A stretch of DNA of 20,111 bases from assembly GCA_002440225.1 (NCBI GenBank), contig DJSH01000002.1, positions 1,488-21,598 on the forward strand. Direction: 5' to 3'. Position 1 is the stretch's first letter. The number at the start of each line of letters is the position of its first letter. The DNA is from Candidatus Segatella violae. GTDB lineage: Bacteria; Bacteroidota; Bacteroidia; Bacteroidales; Bacteroidaceae. Shown here one piece after another: positions 15,140 through 20,111 of this stretch. Made by a program: the position numbers and the translations under genes. A model generated the notes under the pieces. It did no database searches and had not been told where the DNA came from. It saw nothing but the letters and a program-made list of their open reading frames with translations.

Positions 15140-18100
15140 ATGAAACTCAAAATATACCTGATGTTTTTATGGGTACTTGTCGCATGCATGGCTTGCAACA
15201 AGAAGAACATCAATACAATAGATATAACCTCCCCAAAGATATATACCTATTGCCATAAGTTAACAGCCGTATCCTCCGATAAAGACGGTTATTGGATAGG
15301 CGACGAGAATGGTGACATCTGCTTGGTAAAGGGCATGAAGCACCAACTGTACAGAACAGGATTGGACAAGATCTATGATGTGATGCGCGATGCCCATGAC
15401 TCGACCATGCTATGGATTGCTTCCAGGAACAGCGGACTTCAGAAATGGAAACTCCAAGATGACACGCTGTCACTCAGCCATACCTATAACATACAAGACA
15501 AGGGGACACATTATTCCCCTTACAACATCAGAGTGGTACATGGGCACATGCTTGTCGCTACATCACAAGGTCTGTTCGAGGTTCCGAGCTCAGATACTTG
15601 CCAGATGTTGCATCCACAGTATCCTCTCCACCAAGCCAGTTATCGCCACGCTTCGCCCATCACCCACCTTGCCGTCATAGGGGACAGATACGTCTATGCT
15701 AAGACACAAGGAGGATTGCTGCGTTATGATGCCGTCAAACAAAAAAGCGAAATGCTCCATCCCAAGGTTGACTTTCGCAACGTATATGCCACCAAGGATA
15801 CCTTATACCTAATAGCCGACAACAAGTTGGTTTTGCTCGGTCCAAAAGGGACAAAGCAAAAAGAATACCTATTCAACTTCAAGATAACCAACTATTGCCG
15901 CCATGGAAACACGAGCATATTCCTCACCCCCTCGGAAGCTTATCTTACAAACGACATGACAAACTTCAAGAAGGTAGACCTTTGGGATGAAACGATTGCG
16001 CAAGCATACAATACCATCATCCCTGATGACGGACTTGGATATTTTGTCATAATAGCCGGAGCCAACGAACGTCGTCTGCCTCATCACTTCGATGCCATAG
16101 GCAATGGCAGCAACTTACAATTCATGGCATATAGCGGTAAATATATCTATATGACCAACAAGTCAGGAAAGATATACAGGGAGGAAATGGGACAGAAAGA
16201 CGCCACTGAAGTCTATCAACTCAGCAGCGAGCAATATCCCGTGGCTTTTTCCGCCATCGACAACACTCTCTTTTTCGTCACGGTCACCAATCATCTATAT
16301 CGTCTGAAATTGCACAATTCCTTTTGGGTCAACCAATTGCTGAGTGCCCCACAAGACTTATTTGAGATAAGGACTCATGTCACAGCCATGACAGCCTTAC
16401 CATCACAGCAGAAAGTACTCATAGGCATACAAGACGAACTGCTCCGTCTCGACGCAGTTACCGACCATGTAGATACTATCAAGGCGATGCATGGCAAATA
16501 TATCACCTCATTTTATACGGTACCAGGCACGACAGACACTTATATCAGCACCCTCAACGATGGCGTTTTCTACTATTCCGCAGGGGTTCTCCATAAGATT
16601 GACAACATCAAAGACATGAGTTTCATCAACAACATTGCCGTAACCAAGGGCTACAATCCAAGTATGTTCTTGCTCGACAATCACTACGTGACGGTACTTG
16701 GCGGCAATCGCATCACAGCACAGGGACACAAGAAGATGTTTCTCATAAATGACAGCTTGCTCTTTACATTGTCAGAACAAGGCATCGTCTCGTATAGCAT
16801 CGACAAATCGCACCTACAAAGGCAAAAGCTGTTGTATTCTGACATTCGATTTGAGCCTTCTGCGTGCATCAATGTAAATGATAAGCTCTACTTGGGGGCG
16901 AATTTAGGAGTAGTAGTCATCCATCCCGAAAAGAAATATGGCACCTACTGGATAGATTTCAATGACCATAAGATAGGCATCTGGACCATCCTTGCAGGCA
17001 TCATCGGTCTAGGCATACTTTTGGGCATTTACTATATGGCAAGAAGGAGCAAACAACTCGCAGAGTCCAACCAACTTCGTCTACAAATGGAAGATTTGCA
17101 GAAACGTTTCAAGGGACTGAACATGATGGTAAGCGAGCTCAATGACACGGAAGCCCAAAGGGTCTACGAATTCAAGAGAAAACTCCAACAAGTCGACATG
17201 AATGCCCCCAACAGGAAAAAGGAATATCAACGTCTTTCCCAACTGTCGGCCGAATTGGCTCGCCTCAATCAGGATGTCGTGTTGCAGATTATAAAAGCCC
17301 AGGAAAAGCAGTTGGAAAACATCAAGAACCTGAACTGCATTGAAGGAGCACAAATCATAGAAAGAACCGAAAAAGTTCTAGGAACTGGTGAAGTAGAGCG
17401 CATCATTGCACAATATGGCATCAACAAGAACTGGCTAAACCGCGTCATCGACTTTAAGACTAAGATGCAATTTCTAGAGGCAAAGCTCAAGGATGCCCTG
17501 GTCTTGAATGGAGTAAACGAAGAGCTAGTTGCCCATATCGCCCGTTGGAAAGAAGAGTTGCACCATAAGACGGTAGACGAGATGGAACTCTATTCAAAGG
17601 AAGCGACAAGGCTCTATGATGATTTGTTCTCAAAAAAAGCTTTGACACTCATCATGGATTATCTTGACAAACGCAAGCGTTTCCTGCAAAAGCAAAAGAC
17701 GTATGCCCACATGGCAAGCATCCTGCTCATCAAGCTAGACGAATTGACCAAGAAGGCTACCGATACAGACAGGGCTTCATTACTTTGCCAACTCCGTCCT
17801 TTGGAGTTGCGCATGCAACAGATGGGCACACTTCATCGGCTACGCAAACTGATGCGTGCCTTTGCCGAAGGAGAGGACAGCAAAGAGAATGTAGACCACA
17901 TCCAGCAACTCATTGCCACTTTCTTCGAAATCAGCCAACGCATCGACAAGATGGCCATCGAAGATATTCTCCACTTTACATCATGTACCAGCCAGCAAGT
18001 CAAGGTGCTCATCATCCTGCTTGCCGACAAGAATGTGAAACGCAGCCTCATCCCAGGCATGCTGGGAATCTATGGGAATCTCAACCCTGTAATAAGCCGA

Positions 18101-18205
18101 TTATACCATGGAAAAATAGGCGAGAACATCGAGGCATTACGCAATTACGACCAGCAGAACCCAGAGAGCATCGTTTTCTATATACTCCAACTAATAGAGC
18201 TATAA
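15140..18205 (+). CDS. Large membrane protein: beta-propeller-like sensor region, one membrane helix, cytoplasmic coiled-coil and possible HTH
   Basis: 1021 residues, not assigned to a named family. The N-terminus is a signal segment with a possible lipobox at LVAC (Cys16) or CMAC (Cys19). Residues 35-600 are rich in short beta repeats (YWIGDENGDICLV, LWIASRNSGLQKW, MLVATSQGLFEV, LYLGANLGVVVI), like the propellers of HTCS and SusR sensors. A strong membrane helix spans about 612-634, followed by RRSK, so the C-terminus is probably cytoplasmic. Residues 638-730 look like a coiled coil, then a helical region runs to the end. The last 75 residues (TSQQVKVLIILLADKNVKRS, then LNPVISRLYHGKIGE) have a helix-turn-helix-like flavour. 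No kinase, receiver or Y_Y_Y motif is visible. It probably transmits a periplasmic signal inward; that is inference from architecture. Third gene after ridA and the ABC ATPase. Confidence 0.8.
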   Translation: MKLKIYLMFLWVLVACMACNKKNINTIDITSPKIYTYCHKLTAVSSDKDGYWIGDENGDICLVKGMKHQLYRTGLDKIYDVMRDAHDSTMLWIASRNSGLQKWKLQDDTLSLSHTYNIQDKGTHYSPYNIRVVHGHMLVATSQGLFEVPSSDTCQMLHPQYPLHQASYRHASPITHLAVIGDRYVYAKTQGGLLRYDAVKQKSEMLHPKVDFRNVYATKDTLYLIADNKLVLLGPKGTKQKEYLFNFKITNYCRHGNTSIFLTPSEAYLTNDMTNFKKVDLWDETIAQAYNTIIPDDGLGYFVIIAGANERRLPHHFDAIGNGSNLQFMAYSGKYIYMTNKSGKIYREEMGQKDATEVYQLSSEQYPVAFSAIDNTLFFVTVTNHLYRLKLHNSFWVNQLLSAPQDLFEIRTHVTAMTALPSQQKVLIGIQDELLRLDAVTDHVDTIKAMHGKYITSFYTVPGTTDTYISTLNDGVFYYSAGVLHKIDNIKDMSFINNIAVTKGYNPSMFLLDNHYVTVLGGNRITAQGHKKMFLINDSLLFTLSEQGIVSYSIDKSHLQRQKLLYSDIRFEPSACINVNDKLYLGANLGVVVIHPEKKYGTYWIDFNDHKIGIWTILAGIIGLGILLGIYYMARRSKQLAESNQLRLQMEDLQKRFKGLNMMVSELNDTEAQRVYEFKRKLQQVDMNAPNRKKEYQRLSQLSAELARLNQDVVLQIIKAQEKQLENIKNLNCIEGAQIIERTEKVLGTGEVERIIAQYGINKNWLNRVIDFKTKMQFLEAKLKDALVLNGVNEELVAHIARWKEELHHKTVDEMELYSKEATRLYDDLFSKKALTLIMDYLDKRKRFLQKQKTYAHMASILLIKLDELTKKATDTDRASLLCQLRPLELRMQQMGTLHRLRKLMRAFAEGEDSKENVDHIQQLIATFFEISQRIDKMAIEDILHFTSCTSQQVKVLIILLADKNVKRSLIPGMLGIYGNLNPVISRLYHGKIGENIEALRNYDQQNPESIVFYILQLIEL

Positions 18206-18231
18206 CCATATAGTTTTCACTACATTAGAAG

Positions 18232-18285
18232 AAAGTTGCAATTGGTTGTTTTACAGAAATAATCAATTGCAACTTTTATTTTTAC
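18232..18285 (+). terminator. Intrinsic terminator after the ridA operon
   Basis: Perfect 13-bp complementary arms (18232-18244 and 18264-18276) extend to 16 bp with one G-U pair, leaving a 13-nt loop, and run into TTATTTTT. It lies 27 bp past the stop of the 1021-residue protein. The A-run before the stem also makes it plausible in the reverse direction. Confidence 0.8.
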
Positions 18286-18296
18286 CCTTTCATATT

Positions 18297-18304
18297 TATC
18301 TTTG
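18297..18304 (+). promoter_or_regulatory. -7 box for the acid phosphatase gene
   Basis: TATCTTTG matches TAnnTTTG, about 80 bp before the start codon. At 19 bp upstream is TTTT (18274-18277), a 3-of-4 match to the -33 box, which falls in the tail of the preceding terminator. I see no evident Pho-box-like direct repeat. Confidence 0.55.
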
Positions 18305-18383
18305 CACCCAGAAAGCGCAACTCTAGAGCGAGATTGCTTTTCGAAAGCTAACAAATTCATAAACAAATAAAAACTTAATAAAT

Positions 18384-19193
18384 ATGAAAGCAATAAGTAA
18401 GAAAACATTATTGGTAGCATTCGTGGCGTTGATGTCTGCATCAGCCTCTTTTGCACAGTCTTCCACAAAGATCAAGGATGTTCGTACCAACCCCGACCTC
18501 TATTTTCTTCAAGATGGAGAGCAACCTAGTTCACTCGATCTTCTTCCTCCTCCACCTGAGACAGGAAGCCTGCAGTGGTTCAACGATGAGTCTCGTTATT
18601 ACTGGGGCTTGAAACAACGCAATACCGAGCGTGGCGACCAGGCAGCAGCCGATGCCAATGTAGAAGATGTAGCCCATAATTTCTCCGAGGCTTTTGGTGT
18701 ATCCATTACCAAAGAAGGGACTCCAAACATCTACAAACTTGTTTACAAGATGCGTGAGGATGCTGGCGACTTGGCTACTCGTAGTGCGAAAAAACATTAC
18801 AACAGAATACGTCCTTTCAAGTATTACAACACTCCTACCTGCAACTCTAAACAGGAAGGCGAACTGTCCACCAACGGTTCCTACCCTTCTGGCCACACCA
18901 CTATCGGTTGGGCAGAGGCACTGGTACTCGCAGAAATCAATCCAGACCGCCAGAACGAAATTCTGAAGCGAGGATTTGACATGGGTGAGAGTCGTGTCAT
19001 CTGCGGTTATCACTGGCAGAGCGATGTTGATGCAGCCCGCATCGTAGCCTCTGCCGTCGTTGCTCGTTTGCACGCAAATAGTGTGTTTCAAAAATATCTG
19101 GCAGCTGCCAAAAAAGAGTTTGCTAAGCTTGTAAAAGAAGGAAAAGTAAAGAAGAGCACATTTGTTGCTACTCCTTGGGATGCCAAGAAATAA
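18384..19193 (+). CDS. Class A non-specific acid phosphatase (PAP2 superfamily), secreted
   Basis: 269 residues with a Sec signal peptide (cleavage probably after ASFA, about residue 24). The complete three-part PAP2 signature is present: K-x6-RP (Lys136 to Pro144), PSGH (168-171), and SR-x5-H-x3-D (Ser203, Arg204, His210, Asp214). His210 is the expected phosphorylated nucleophile. The SYPSGHT and GESRVICGYHWQSD forms are typical of PhoN/class A enzymes. It would release phosphate from organic esters in the periplasm or outside the cell. The next gene, 36 bp downstream, is a phosphate-selective-porin relative, so the pair reads as phosphate scavenging. Confidence 0.93.
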   Translation: MKAISKKTLLVAFVALMSASASFAQSSTKIKDVRTNPDLYFLQDGEQPSSLDLLPPPPETGSLQWFNDESRYYWGLKQRNTERGDQAAADANVEDVAHNFSEAFGVSITKEGTPNIYKLVYKMREDAGDLATRSAKKHYNRIRPFKYYNTPTCNSKQEGELSTNGSYPSGHTTIGWAEALVLAEINPDRQNEILKRGFDMGESRVICGYHWQSDVDAARIVASAVVARLHANSVFQKYLAAAKKEFAKLVKEGKVKKSTFVATPWDAKK

Positions 19194-19229
19194 CATCAAC
19201 TATTCATTATTTATCAAAACGTTACGACT

Positions 19230-20033
19230 ATGAAGAAAATCATAAGCGCAGTGGCTCTCTGTCTCTGTTTTGCAGCCACAGCAAATGCACAAGAAGACAA
19301 ATTGGTTGTTAAGCCATCTGGCCGAATCCTGTTGGATGGAGCCCTCATGCAGAGTTCCAACGACAAAGCCGATGAGCAAACAGAAAGTGGTTTCAATGTA
19401 CCTGACATCCGTATTGGCATGACCGCTACCTATGGACAATGGAAGGCGAAAGCCGATATTGGCTATGGTCGTTCTCAGCTCTCGGTAAAGGATGTTTTTC
19501 TGGAATATGACATTGACAACCAGAACTTGGTTCGTGGTGGTTATTTTGTACACCAGTTCGGCTACCAGAGTGCGACATCGTCTAGCTTTAAGGTTTCCAT
19601 GGAAGAGCCTGAAACTCACTCAGCCTTCGGCGTAGGTGGTCGTTTGCTCGGTGTGATGTTCCTGCACAGCGACGACAAGTTCTTGGGCACATTCTCTCTG
19701 TACTCCGACAACCAGAGTTTCAAGAAACCAGCCAACCAAACTGGTTATCAAGGTTCCGGTGTCATGTCTCGTTTGGTTTATCGCCCCAAGACCCAACGTG
19801 GCGACCTGTTCCACATCGGTGTTGGTTTGAACTATGAGCTTGCTTCCAAGAACCGTTCCAACATGAAGTGGACCGCCCCTTATCCTACCCGTGTCTCAAC
19901 ACTTACTGCCATTGGTGCCCAATTTGACGATGCCAAAAGCGATTTCAAGGTTTCTCCTGAAATCATGATTGCCAAGGGACATGTTGGACTTGAGACGCAA
20001 TACATCTATATGAACCTAAAATCCGCAGAATAA
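19230..20033 (+). pseudogene. OprO/OprP-family phosphate-selective porin, apparently truncated
   Basis: 267 residues. The signal peptide ends at ANA (about 20). The body has alternating outer-membrane strands typical of the family: PSGRILLDGALMQ, RIGMTATYGQWKAKADIGYG, VFLEYDIDNQNLVRGGYF and MSRLVYRPKTQRGDLFHIG. Family members are generally about 380-420 residues, and an intact porin should end in a closing strand with an aromatic C-terminus. This one stops at IYMNLKSAE, apparently mid-barrel. All three forward frames close within about 65 bp after the stop, so a simple frameshift does not restore it. A deletion or insertion at about 20030 is likely, and the sequence after it may belong to something else. 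In an operon with the acid phosphatase. Family assignment is fairly sure; truncation is inferred from length. Confidence 0.7.
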
Positions 20034-20111
20034 AAAAAATGAGCAGCCTACCGAAATTTTGGTTACAAAATACTAAGATGGTTAGGAATACCCTCTAAAT
20101 CCTTAAGATAA
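20034..20111. other. Unassigned sequence after the truncated porin
   Basis: 78 bp beginning with an A-run that starts within the porin stop codon. It encodes at most a 19-codon peptide (20039-20098) that I do not recognise. It may be the edge of an inserted element or the far side of a deletion; the window ends before this can be decided. Confidence 0.4.

Noticed and set aside
18531..19199. 222-codon minus-strand ORF
   Set aside because: Antisense to the acid phosphatase, which carries the complete PAP2 signature.

Overview
The window looks like a chromosomal segment of a Bacteroidetes bacterium, most likely Prevotella/Segatella. The signs are SusC/SusD pairs, a hybrid two-component system, lipoproteins whose acylated cysteine is followed by Ser/Asp runs, a C10-family cysteine peptidase, and promoters matching the Bacteroidetes consensus (TTTG, about 19 bp, TAnnTTTG) instead of sigma70 boxes. 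The assignment is inferred from gene content; no marker gene is present.

Layout. (1) 1-3917, minus: a hybrid two-component sensor/regulator whose last few residues lie off the left edge. Just upstream of it, 3932-4378 minus, is a truncated DUF1016/PDDEXK-nuclease-family gene keeping only its N-terminal part. A terminator-like hairpin sits between the two. (2) 4560-5759, plus: threonine ammonia-lyase (ilvA), divergent from the DUF1016 remnant, with two consensus promoters back to back. (3) 5788-6041: a 254-bp palindromic, MITE-like element with 18-bp terminal inverted repeats and a perfect 27-bp stem, filling the gap between two convergent genes. (4) 13655-6044, minus: a tight four-gene operon of SusC-like TonB receptor, SusD-like lipoprotein, lipoprotein of unknown function, and fibronectin-III/C10 peptidase lipoprotein. 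There is no carbohydrate enzyme, so this reads as a surface protein- or peptide-utilisation locus. (5) 13959-18205, plus: ridA, an orphan FecE-like ABC ATPase, and a 1021-residue protein combining a beta-propeller-like region, one membrane helix and a long cytoplasmic helical part. A strong terminator follows. (6) 18384-20033, plus: class A acid phosphatase and an apparently truncated phosphate-selective porin of the OprO/OprP family.

How the parts may work together. The C10 peptidase could cut protein at the cell surface, with SusD/SusC importing the peptides. IlvA makes 2-oxobutanoate from threonine through enamine/imine intermediates that RidA hydrolyses, and the two genes lie on either side of the peptidase operon. 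The phosphatase and porin form a phosphate-scavenging pair, but the porin seems broken near the window edge. The hybrid sensor is not adjacent to any SusCD operon visible here, so its target is unknown. The least explained gene is the 1021-residue membrane protein, which has the layout of a signal transducer without a kinase.

No rRNA, tRNA, CRISPR array or transposase gene was found.
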